NCBI GenBank assembly: GCA_021650895.1
Contig: CP091278.1
Span: 2,199,659 to 2,263,658, forward strand
From: Candidatus Jettenia sp.
GTDB lineage: Bacteria; Planctomycetota; Brocadiia; Brocadiales; Brocadiaceae
Reading direction: 5' to 3'
Length of the DNA: 64,000 bases
The notes under the pieces were generated by a model, which was not told the origin of the DNA, did no database searches, and saw only the letters and a program-made list of their open reading frames with translations. Made by a program: the position numbers and the translations under genes. This document shows, in pieces, positions 29,262-36,889 of the stretch; position 1 is the first letter of the stretch, and each line of letters opens with the position of its first letter.

Positions 29262-29475
29262 AACTTCCTTAAGATGTAGGGCGAGGCTTTAGCCTTGCTC
29301 CCGCCACTTGAACGTACATGGGAGAGAGCAACCCTAAAGGGTTGCCCTACGGAATTGAAATCCTTGTACATTTAATTAGGCCTTCGTCGACTTTTTATAA
29401 CACCGATGTAGGGGCAGGTTTTAAACCTGCCCCAACAACAAAACATTGAAATTCCTAAACATTTTAAACTAAACC
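29262..29475. repeat. two adjacent GTAGGGC-type repeat units
   Basis: Unit one has GTAGGGCGAGGCTTTAGCC and the inverted GGGTTGCCCTAC, ending GAAATCCTTGTACATT. Unit two starts TAGGCCTTCGTCGACTTTT, has a GGGGCAGGTTT/AAACCTGCCCC core, and ends TTGAAATTCCTAAACATT. Confidence 0.85.
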
Positions 29476-29885
29476 TTCAGCAACTTTTCAGTATCAGACT
29501 GACACTAATCACTGATACTGACACTTCATGTCTTTGTGGTTACTTCGAAATTCCCAAATATTTAAATTCACAAAAGAATTCTCAAAATTTCTATGGACTT
29601 ATAAAATCAAGTTATTTATGCTTCCTCCTCTAAAAGAGAAAACAACAATTTGGGAGGAAGTATTTGGACATCTTCACCAATTCACAAAAAGGATACCCAT
29701 CCTCTTTTATACATCACCTAATAAGGTGGCTCTTCGCCCTGCCAACAAAAACGTATCCTCAAATTTTTCCTATTCAATTTCTTTATCACTATGTAAGAAC
29801 TAAGCAACAGGTATGGTGTCATTTTGACCTACCGGCTGGTGTAATTGCTAACTCATTCGTGGTTTTTGATAAAGCACATCTTTAT
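29476..29885. other. intergenic region, nothing supported
   Basis: Two overlapping plus-strand frames (from 29528 and 29664) are open for about 90-100 codons. Neither has a ribosome-binding site or a recognisable motif, and the second runs into the 3' end of the gene on the opposite strand. I leave both out. A short CAGTATCAGACTGACAC/ CACTGATACTGACAC quasi-repeat is at about 29490-29524. Confidence 0.4.
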
Positions 29886-32800
29886 TCATGTTTTACAGGT
29901 AAAGATAGAAAACAAAAAAACAGACGTATGCAAAGTTTTGAGAAAAATCGAGATGAGCAAAAATCTGGGTAATTCCATTAAAACAAGGATTGAAACTACC
30001 AATCCCTTCATCTTTTCCCTTGCATATTCCACAGTCTCGCCACGAGGGTTAAAGATACCCAGCTTGCCACGCTCCTTGATAATTCTCTTTGTCTTTGCGT
30101 AGATTCCGACATCATCTATCGTTATATCATATTGCTTCATAAGCTTGGTAATCTTCGCATCAAACTCATGGATATAATTCTCTATCTCAGAATCAATATA
30201 CTGCATCTCCTCCAGGTCAAACCGTGCCTGCCTGGCAATAGCCTCGTGTTCCCCATGCTCCAGCTTCCTGATCTGTTTCAGGTTGGCATGATTCTGGTCT
30301 ATAAGATGTGTCAGGATTGTATCGGCTACGCTCTCAGGCTCAATCTTATTCCGTTCATCCATAGCCTTTCGTTCCTCACGGCCTCTCTGGAATGCCTGAT
30401 AGTCAAGGTCAATGCGATGTTGGATAATCTTACCTTTATCCTTCATACGGCCAAGAATCTCATCATACACCCCCTTTACCTCTGGCTTTCTCTTCATATA
30501 AGCAAGGAATGATTTATAATATTTCGGCGCAACTTCTTTCAATAGTTTCGGATTATTAAGGAGCACACTGCCTGCATCTGCATATAATTCTTCATTTAAG
30601 TATCGGTACTTCGTGTATCTCTCGTCTGCCTGCTCATCAAACGGCTTCCATTTCTGGGTCAAGGCCTTCAATTCCGCAAGAATCTCTTCACGGGTAATAA
30701 GGCCTCGCCTCTCAATCTCTCGCTGGATAAACTTCTTATAGGTCTCCTGGTATAGCTCTTTCCTCTTTTCTGCATTGGCAGGATATTTCGACTTGGCAAA
30801 CTGAGCTGCAGCTTGAGCTATCTTTCCCCTTTCTTTACCTGTGATAATTCTTGAAGGTTCGGTAGGAATCTCATCAATCATAGACTTGAGATACTTCTTT
30901 AACGATGCAATATGCCCTAAGATATTCCCCCGCTTTGCAGACTCCGGTAAATGGTCTATCAGATGAAACAACTCATGAGCCAACACCTTATTTGCAAGGG
31001 TAGGATCCTTGCGGTATGCAATCAGATCAACCTTCCCGGTCTTGCGATTGTATTCCTTCCTGAACACCAGCATGTTTTCAGGCAGTTGGGATTCCTCTTT
31101 TACCGTTTCCTGAAACTCCTCAAATGCCTCATCAGCCTTTTTCCTGCTTACCGATCTTTCGGAAATCCGCTCACCTATAGCTATATCAGCTCTGAGTGAT
31201 ATCTTTCCCTTGCCTGGGCTGAATCTCCCCATTGCGTTCTCAAGATACCTTTTCACTTCTGGAAACTCGCCGTTATTAATCCTCTCTGCAATCTCCACAA
31301 TTTCAGGAAGCTCCCAGATGGGTGGATTGTCTTGTGCATATCCGCCTGTGTCAGCATTTTTTGGAGGAGAAGACTTTTTTTCAGGTGTAACAAATTTACT
31401 TCCATCGTTTTTAGTTGCATCTTTGAGTAAATCTGTTATACTTATTTTAGAAACCCCTATTGGGCGCCCACGACTTGATGGTGAATTGCCTTCGAGTGCG
31501 TGAGCATTGACAGTAGGGGTTTCTAATTGAATAGTCTCCAAAGAATAAAATTTCTTCCCAATTTTCTCATCTGTATACTCCTTAACTGTTAATTTCACAC
31601 GGAAAAGTGTATCCCTAATTGCTAGCGGTGCGTAAAATCTATGAATAAATTTTATACGATAATCTCCATATCTGTCGGGATATGACTCTGCAAGAACAGC
31701 ATTCTTTATTAAATCTGGTAATACAACTACCGATTGCATATCCGTTAGCTTTACACCTCCACCCGATAATTTATCAACACTATCACCACTAACTTTTAAA
31801 TTCCACTTTGTATCATTATTGAGATATTCCTTACCTAAAAAGCGTTTTGCATAGTTCTTTATAACATTCCTAAATTCCCATATTTTTTGTGTTGTGCTTA
31901 TTTCGTTGCCTGTGATATGTATAATTGGAACGTCTGGTTTTGAGAGCAAATCTTGCTCTTGACTATAGCCTCCCATATCAGCATTGTGTGGAGGCTTTTT
32001 GCTTTTAGGTTGTAAGTCAGGATAGTCTTTTAATACTTCCGGTGGTACTGGTTTGTTTTGGGAGATAGCTTTTCCAACCGATTCCCTATGTTCAAACCAA
32101 TCTGATTCCCCAATAGCTACACGGATTTCATCCAATTTTTCCAACACATCAGATATCGTTCCATATCCTTCATATCGGGCAAAAACCTTCTCGCCCTCCA
32201 CCCATGCAAAGAAATTCCTATCAGCCATAATTTCGTTTTTAAAGTTGTCTGTTTCATCAGTAAAATCAAACACAACGTCTCTAATAGTGGATTTGCTCGT
32301 AATTGGCGAAACTGTTTTTGTTGCATATTTCCTCCTATATTCTTGTAAAGTCATCTGCCAGGGTTCTTTTTGTGTGGATTGTTCATTGACAGATTTATCT
32401 TGTTGTGATAAACTTTTATCAGATAAGCCTTGAATGGGAATTCCCTCCTTGGGCAATTGTAGCCCTCTGGACTGGAACCATTTGAGGCTTTTTTGTTTGT
32501 TCATATAGCGCAGCAACCCTTTTTTAATCCAATTCACAAAATGTGAATCATGCTCTCTTGGATGAATACTTGCAATGTCATTTACAACATGGCGGCCTTC
32601 CTTTTTTGACAAATGTATTGCCACAACTATTGTTTTTCCGTTGTGGATAAGTTCAGTCATAAGAACTAAGCTATTTTTCTGAGTGGCAGAATCAAACACC
32701 ATAATAGGATTATGTATTTGTTGTGGTATTTGTTTTAATAATTTAATTGGAATACCATGTTTCCCGCCTTTTGCTTCTGGATAAACAACCTTTTTTAATA

Positions 32801-33170
32801 CATCTTGTTTTATAGTAATTGGTAATTGCTGAGCACCTAAGTTTATTAAAACATCCGGTGTCGATCCTACCGTTATTTCCTTATGTGTTTGTAACTTTCT
32901 ATTTTGCCAATCGTCTATTTGTTTTTCAAATGCATCAGTTTCGGATTTAATCTTTTTTTGTTTCGTATCCTGGCTATATCCCCCCGTATCCGCATATTTA
33001 CCCTGAGACTGCGGAGCTTTAACACCTTTTAACTGTTCCTCTATCGTTAGTTTTTTACTGTCTCGTAAGAGTTTGTGCTGTCTTTCATCCTGGAGTAGCT
33101 TCCTGATCTTCTCCCACCTTTTTAGTTTCGTAGGTGATTTGGAATCAAAGGAATAGCCTATAGTATCCAA
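29886..33170 (-). CDS. fragment of a phage/ICE-type large polyvalent protein (MuF- and LPD-like domains, HExxH domain)
   Basis: 1094-codon frame that looks truncated at both ends. A phage MuF C-terminal-like domain (about 95-250: HGIPIKLLKQIP, VAIHLSKKEGRHVVNDIASI) comes first. A region of unknown type (about 275-390) and an LPD3-like domain (about 400-600: GDYRIKFIHRFYAPL, KFYSLETIQLE) follow. Then comes a long helical domain with H732-E-L-F-H736 and E861 in EELYADAG, probably a metallopeptidase-like fold. The modules are separated by the repeated linker AD(T/M)GGY(S/A)Q, at residues 60, 397 and 606. The start is a TTG inside a MITE end, and the last about 40 residues are hydrophobic translation of a CRISPR-like repeat and what follows. 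Probably a mobile-element relic; domain names are from memory of family patterns. Confidence 0.6.
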   Translation of the reverse strand: MDTIGYSFDSKSPTKLKRWEKIRKLLQDERQHKLLRDSKKLTIEEQLKGVKAPQSQGKYADTGGYSQDTKQKKIKSETDAFEKQIDDWQNRKLQTHKEITVGSTPDVLINLGAQQLPITIKQDVLKKVVYPEAKGGKHGIPIKLLKQIPQQIHNPIMVFDSATQKNSLVLMTELIHNGKTIVVAIHLSKKEGRHVVNDIASIHPREHDSHFVNWIKKGLLRYMNKQKSLKWFQSRGLQLPKEGIPIQGLSDKSLSQQDKSVNEQSTQKEPWQMTLQEYRRKYATKTVSPITSKSTIRDVVFDFTDETDNFKNEIMADRNFFAWVEGEKVFARYEGYGTISDVLEKLDEIRVAIGESDWFEHRESVGKAISQNKPVPPEVLKDYPDLQPKSKKPPHNADMGGYSQEQDLLSKPDVPIIHITGNEISTTQKIWEFRNVIKNYAKRFLGKEYLNNDTKWNLKVSGDSVDKLSGGGVKLTDMQSVVVLPDLIKNAVLAESYPDRYGDYRIKFIHRFYAPLAIRDTLFRVKLTVKEYTDEKIGKKFYSLETIQLETPTVNAHALEGNSPSSRGRPIGVSKISITDLLKDATKNDGSKFVTPEKKSSPPKNADTGGYAQDNPPIWELPEIVEIAERINNGEFPEVKRYLENAMGRFSPGKGKISLRADIAIGERISERSVSRKKADEAFEEFQETVKEESQLPENMLVFRKEYNRKTGKVDLIAYRKDPTLANKVLAHELFHLIDHLPESAKRGNILGHIASLKKYLKSMIDEIPTEPSRIITGKERGKIAQAAAQFAKSKYPANAEKRKELYQETYKKFIQREIERRGLITREEILAELKALTQKWKPFDEQADERYTKYRYLNEELYADAGSVLLNNPKLLKEVAPKYYKSFLAYMKRKPEVKGVYDEILGRMKDKGKIIQHRIDLDYQAFQRGREERKAMDERNKIEPESVADTILTHLIDQNHANLKQIRKLEHGEHEAIARQARFDLEEMQYIDSEIENYIHEFDAKITKLMKQYDITIDDVGIYAKTKRIIKERGKLGIFNPRGETVEYAREKMKGLVVSILVLMELPRFLLISIFLKTLHTSVFLFSIFTCKT
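29969..29996 (-). repeat. solitary CRISPR-repeat-like sequence
   Basis: A 28-base sequence that on the minus strand starts GTTTCAATCC, continues TTGTTTTAATGG and ends AATTAC. The GTTTCAATCC...  start (ATTGAAAC on the other strand) and length are typical of type I/III CRISPR repeats. Only one copy is present in the window and no cas gene is nearby, so this is a resemblance and not an array. It lies exactly where the polyvalent protein loses its domain character. Confidence 0.35.
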
Positions 33171-33301
33171 CAGATTAAACCGAACAGCACATAATGAAAC
33201 TAGACAAAATAAGCCAGGATTTCATTACACCATCACGGACAAACAAGTTTGTCCGTGCCACCCTGTCTAAAATACTGTTCGGTTTCATCTATTGAGTACT
33301 A
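33161..33301. mobile_element. TA-flanked MITE (copy 2, 141 bp)
   Basis: The ends TAGTATCCAACAGATTAAAC and, inverted, TAGTACTCAATAGATGAAAC both continue CGAACAG. TA flanks both sides (33159-33160, 33302-33303). Inside is the palindrome ACGGACAAACAAGTTTGTCC. Same family as 27917-28142, with a different filling. The open frame of the polyvalent protein begins within its left end, so the insertion probably removed that gene's original 5' part. Confidence 0.85.
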
Positions 33302-33329
33302 TAATTCTTAAAAATATACAGAAAACGCT

Positions 33330-33562
33330 ATGAATCGGATACTTACTGATTATCTGAAACTGCAACTAGAAGAAAGGGAAATCCCAAAAGAGTTTCTATT
33401 TGATGCCATTGATAATTGTCCCAAGCGATAAGGAACAGGAGATATGTCACAAAGATTATCTAAGGAAAACTCCTGCAGATTATAGTAAATTGTAGTAAAA
33501 GGAACCATCGTAATTACTGTTATCACACAAATAAGATCAAGAAATACTGGAAAGGGAAATAA
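33330..33562 (+). pseudogene. decayed DUF4258-like gene
   Basis: ATG at 33330 starts a 33-codon frame with DYLKLQLEEREIPKEFLFDA, matching the family pattern (repeat of basic residues, ER-G/E-I, then D/E-A-I). Further fragments in other frames continue it: KDYLRKTPADYSK, then VVKGTIVITVI, then HTNKIKKYWKGK ending at a TAA just before the next ATG. At least two frameshifts and a stop break it. Genes of this type commonly stand directly before DUF2283, as here, so it looks like the dead partner of the next gene. Confidence 0.55.
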
Positions 33563-33563
33563 C

Positions 33564-33779
33564 ATGAAAATTCGCTATTCACACGAGGCGGATGCCCTCT
33601 ACATCAGATTCAAGAACACCAAAATTGAGAACACTGATGAACTCACCGAAGACATCATCGTTGATTACGACAAAGACGGCAACATCGTAGGCATTGAAGT
33701 TCTTGATGCATCCCAATATGTTGACATAAAAAACATCAACGTCTCTACTGAGTATGATAAAAAATCAGTAAAACAATGA
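33564..33779 (+). CDS. DUF2283 family protein
   Basis: 71 residues: MKIRYSHEADALYIRF, then TDELTEDIIVDYDKDGNIVG and IEVLDAS, the complete signature of DUF2283. Such proteins are small beta-rich partners often encoded next to DUF4258 proteins in a toxin-antitoxin-like arrangement. AAAGGGAA precedes the ATG. The adjacent partner is decayed, so this copy may be an orphan. Confidence 0.88.
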   Translation: MKIRYSHEADALYIRFKNTKIENTDELTEDIIVDYDKDGNIVGIEVLDASQYVDIKNINVSTEYDKKSVKQ

Positions 33780-34371
33780 CCAGGGCGTCCTCGTTATAAT
33801 GATTAACGATTGAAACCAGACAGCATATGACAGATATGAAGTTTTGTAAACCATATATTCTCCAGTATAGCGATCCATCTTTACCATAGAAATACTCGGA
33901 GAGATACAAGATTTTGCAATGGTACAGACGCCAGATTCTGGAGACGCAAGATTTTGCGTCTCTACTCTCATTTTCCTACCCCGTAGAGATGCCATGATTA
34001 TAGCCAAAAAGAAAGAAAAGGATTGTGAACCACGAAGGGGTGACATGGGATACCTGCGTTGAGATATCATCCCTTCGGGATTTGATTGTGGGCGTATTTT
34101 ATCTAGAATCATTTCACCCCTTCGGGGTTAAATGCGGTGTGTTCGGTCTCATACAGAGGGTACCATAATCTACAAAACCGGTTTCCTGGTCAGTACACAC
34201 TTACCGCACTTGCATGGGTATTACTATTTAACCATTATGTGCGTAAGAACCGGAAGAGTAAATCTATACCTATACAACAATAGTAAATTACCCTGTAAAT
34301 TCTAAGAATTGTATGTATAATATTGAGTCTATAGTATTTCTTTTTACATAAACTTTTTATTGTGTAACCCT
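33780..34371. other. intergenic region with short palindromes
   Basis: No gene supported. GAGACGCAAGATTTTGCGTC (about 33939-33958) is a member of the GAGACGCAA palindrome family. The stretch ATCATCCCTTCGGGATTTG and the related TTTCACCCCTTCGGGGTT (about 34066-34125) are hairpin repeats. TTCGGTCTCATACAGAGGGTAC near 34140 resembles the end of the pst duplication (TTCGGTTTCATACAGGGTAC). Confidence 0.5.
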
Positions 34372-35325
34372 ATGCCATTACAAATCATATTATTTTTTAT
34401 AGGTCTTGCCGGACTTTATTTTGGAGCTGAATGGCTCGTAAAAGGGGCGTCCAGATTTGCCCGTTCTTTCAATATCCGACCGATAGTTATAGGGCTTACC
34501 ATAGTGGCCTTCGGTACTTCAACCCCGGAACTTGTTACCAGTATAATGGCTGGTATTAACCATCTAAACGATATTGCTATAGGGAATATCGTCGGAAGTA
34601 ATATTGCAAATATTGGCTTAATATTAGGATTGACAGCCATCGTTCAGCCTCTTAAAGTTGATATGAAACTCATCAGCCGGGAAATGCCAATTGTGATCGG
34701 TCTCTCTTTGCTTTTATATTTTATGGGATGGGATAGTGTCCTGAGCCGTCGGGAAGGGATCATACTTATGGTAGGCATTCTTGCATATACCGTTTATGTT
34801 TATCGCGCAGCCCTGAGAGAATCAAAATCTGTAGAAAAGGAATTTCTGGAATATGAAGAATCTATCGGGGTAACACGCGATAATTTAAAAAAAGATATCG
34901 TATGGATTATAGTTGGTCTTGGGGCGCTTATTGGGGGTGCATACCTGCTGGTTCATTCAGCAGTATACATCGCCAGGGTTGTAGGAATTAGTGAGCTGGT
35001 TATAGGACTCACCGTCATTGCTGTAGGTACTTCCCTGCCAGAGCTGGCTACCTCGATGGTCGCTACAATCCGTAAAGAATCCGATATCAGTGTAGGTAAT
35101 GTATTGGGCAGCAATATCTTTAATATCCTTGCAATTCTTGGTATTGCTTCAATAATTCAACCATTACAAATCAATACTGCTTCTCTCCGCATCGATATGC
35201 CGGTCATGTTACTGTTTGGTATAGTCCTTGTGCCTATAATTACCTGGAAATTCATGATCACCCGTATACAGGGATTTCTTTTATTGACTGGATATAGTAT
35301 TTACATACTATGGTTGTTCAAATAA
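34372..35325 (+). CDS. calcium/sodium antiporter, CaCA family
   Basis: 317 residues from the ATG at 34372; a TTG four codons earlier is in frame. Ten to eleven TM segments are arranged as two inverted halves. Both alpha-repeats are clear: GTSTPELVTSIMAG with GNIVGSNIANIGLILG in the first half, GTSLPELATSMVAT with GNVLGSNIFNILAILG in the second. The paired acidic residues bind the cations. It matches the YrbG type of inner-membrane Na+/Ca2+ exchangers. No regulatory partner is nearby; it converges on waaF. Confidence 0.93.
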   Translation: MPLQIILFFIGLAGLYFGAEWLVKGASRFARSFNIRPIVIGLTIVAFGTSTPELVTSIMAGINHLNDIAIGNIVGSNIANIGLILGLTAIVQPLKVDMKLISREMPIVIGLSLLLYFMGWDSVLSRREGIILMVGILAYTVYVYRAALRESKSVEKEFLEYEESIGVTRDNLKKDIVWIIVGLGALIGGAYLLVHSAVYIARVVGISELVIGLTVIAVGTSLPELATSMVATIRKESDISVGNVLGSNIFNILAILGIASIIQPLQINTASLRIDMPVMLLFGIVLVPIITWKFMITRIQGFLLLTGYSIYILWLFK

Positions 35326-35403
35326 TCTTGTAAAGGTGGAAGTGAAGAGTATCAGTAAAAGAATCGTAACTACAGACACAAACACTTCTCACTGGCACTT
35401 TTA

Positions 35404-36459
35404 TTATGTATACTTACCCATGAAATCCAATCCTACCTTTGCAACCCTTTCTGGCTTTATTGCTGTCATGCATCGATGATCTTTCGGACATACCTTACGA
35501 TGGCAGGCAAGACAATCCACATCGGCTCTGATAACTTGTCCTATCTCTGCCGGAGAATCTGTATACCGAGGATCGTTTGGCCCCATCAGTGTTACCACAG
35601 GCCTTTTGAAAGCAACAGCAATATGACGGGGGCCAGAATCAACGGTTATCAACAAGGCACATCTTTTTATGAGTGCTTTAAGGACATCCAGAGACTTAAC
35701 CTCGTTTCCCAGATTTATCAATTTTGATTTTGCTGCATACTCAATATCCATGGCTAATTTTATTTCTTGCGGCGCACAGACAATGGCTATATTGCAGTCC
35801 GATTGTTTCTTTATGAGATCCGCCGTTTCGGCAAATCCTTCTGCTGTCCAGCATTTTGAAGAACCATATGCCGCACCCGGATTTAACAAGATAAGGGGAC
35901 GATCATTCGTAAGTTTGAACTTCTCACATATTTCATCCACACGGCGCTGGCATTCCTGGCTCAGAAACAATTCCAATTCTTTTGAACGTACCTTACAACC
36001 AATCCCTGTACACAGGCGCAGATAATAGTCCACCATATAGGTTGGGCAAAAATGTCCATTCTCATAAAGCCTGTCCAACGTGTCAGTTAATAGCCATGAG
36101 CGCGCATCTCGCTTATAACCGATACGCCGTTTCACACCAGCAAGCCAAAACATGAATGCGGAGCTGAAAGAATTCGGAAATAGAAAGCCAAGATCGTACT
36201 TTTTAGCTCTTAGTTCTTTTATAAAAGAAATATACTGCATACCCTTAAGGTGTTGTTCTTTTGAGTCTAAGGGAATTACGGCATCAAACCAGGGAGCGCC
36301 TTCAATAAGCCTTTGTACATAGGATTTCAGGATAATCGTTATTTTTGCCTGAGGAAAATTTTCCCGAATACATCGGAAGGCAGGGGTTGCCATAGCAACA
36401 TCACCTACCCAGTTGGGAGAACGGATAATAATATTATTTACTTTGGTAGGTTTTATCAA
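35404..36459 (-). CDS. waaF: ADP-heptose:LPS heptosyltransferase (WaaF-like, GT9)
   Basis: 351-residue GT9 enzyme of GT-B fold that adds heptose to the inner core of lipopolysaccharide on the cytoplasmic side. The N-terminal RSPNWVGDVAMATPAF (about 13-28) is the GT9 signature with the catalytic aspartate. LLNPGAAYGSSKCW (about 204-217), TVDSGPRHIAVA and LMGPNDPRYTDS are the ADP-heptose-binding region. It ends with a Cys/His-rich CLACHRKVCPKDHRC, also seen in heptosyltransferase II. Its presence implies a Gram-negative LPS. It is a single gene, convergent with the antiporter. Confidence 0.9.
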   Translation of the reverse strand: MIKPTKVNNIIIRSPNWVGDVAMATPAFRCIRENFPQAKITIILKSYVQRLIEGAPWFDAVIPLDSKEQHLKGMQYISFIKELRAKKYDLGFLFPNSFSSAFMFWLAGVKRRIGYKRDARSWLLTDTLDRLYENGHFCPTYMVDYYLRLCTGIGCKVRSKELELFLSQECQRRVDEICEKFKLTNDRPLILLNPGAAYGSSKCWTAEGFAETADLIKKQSDCNIAIVCAPQEIKLAMDIEYAAKSKLINLGNEVKSLDVLKALIKRCALLITVDSGPRHIAVAFKRPVVTLMGPNDPRYTDSPAEIGQVIRADVDCLACHRKVCPKDHRCMTAIKPERVAKVGLDFMGKYT

Positions 36460-36889
36460 CAGAACTCGTAGTAATAATTCAATTCCTGGATATTTTATAT
36501 TGGTTTTATAACGCCCAGATTTTACAATAATACCCTATACATTGTCAAGGCAAGCAATTGATAATTACACATTCTTATGCTTTTTCTATTGACAGGGATT
36601 TCTTTTACTCCTCATAATAATATAAGATATTTGCTTTTTGTGAGCAATCTGCAGTGAAAGATACGTTATTATTCATAATGAGGCCTCCGGCAACTTTTAT
36701 CTCTTCGTAAGATGTAGGGCAAGGCTTTAGCCTTGCCGCCCCCGCCTGAATATATGAACAGGGGGATAGCAACCCTAAAGGATTGCCTTACAGGATTAAA
36801 TTCCTATACATTAAAGCCATGCTGGTTCAATCAAAGGCGATGAACCAGCATGGAACAGAAAAGAGTCTATCAGAAAACCACACATATAT
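36460..36889. repeat. intergenic region with GTAGGGC-type repeat (about 36682-36818)
   Basis: AT-rich divergent promoter region between waaF and the sensor kinase. It contains one full repeat unit: AGGCCTCCGGCAACTTTT, GTAGGGCAAGGCTTTAGCC, the inverted half, and ATTCCTATACATT. A short ATGCTGGTTCA/TGAACCAGCAT hairpin follows (about 36819-36852). Confidence 0.75.

Noticed and set aside
29528-29972. two overlapping plus-strand frames
   Set aside because: No ribosome-binding site or motif; overlap with the gene on the other strand.
29969-29996. CRISPR array call
   Set aside because: Only one repeat-like sequence, no regular spacing and no cas genes; kept as a repeat and a finding only.
29886-33170. 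prophage or integrative element
   Set aside because: No integrase, capsid, portal, terminase or att sites are seen; only one polyvalent-type fragment remains.
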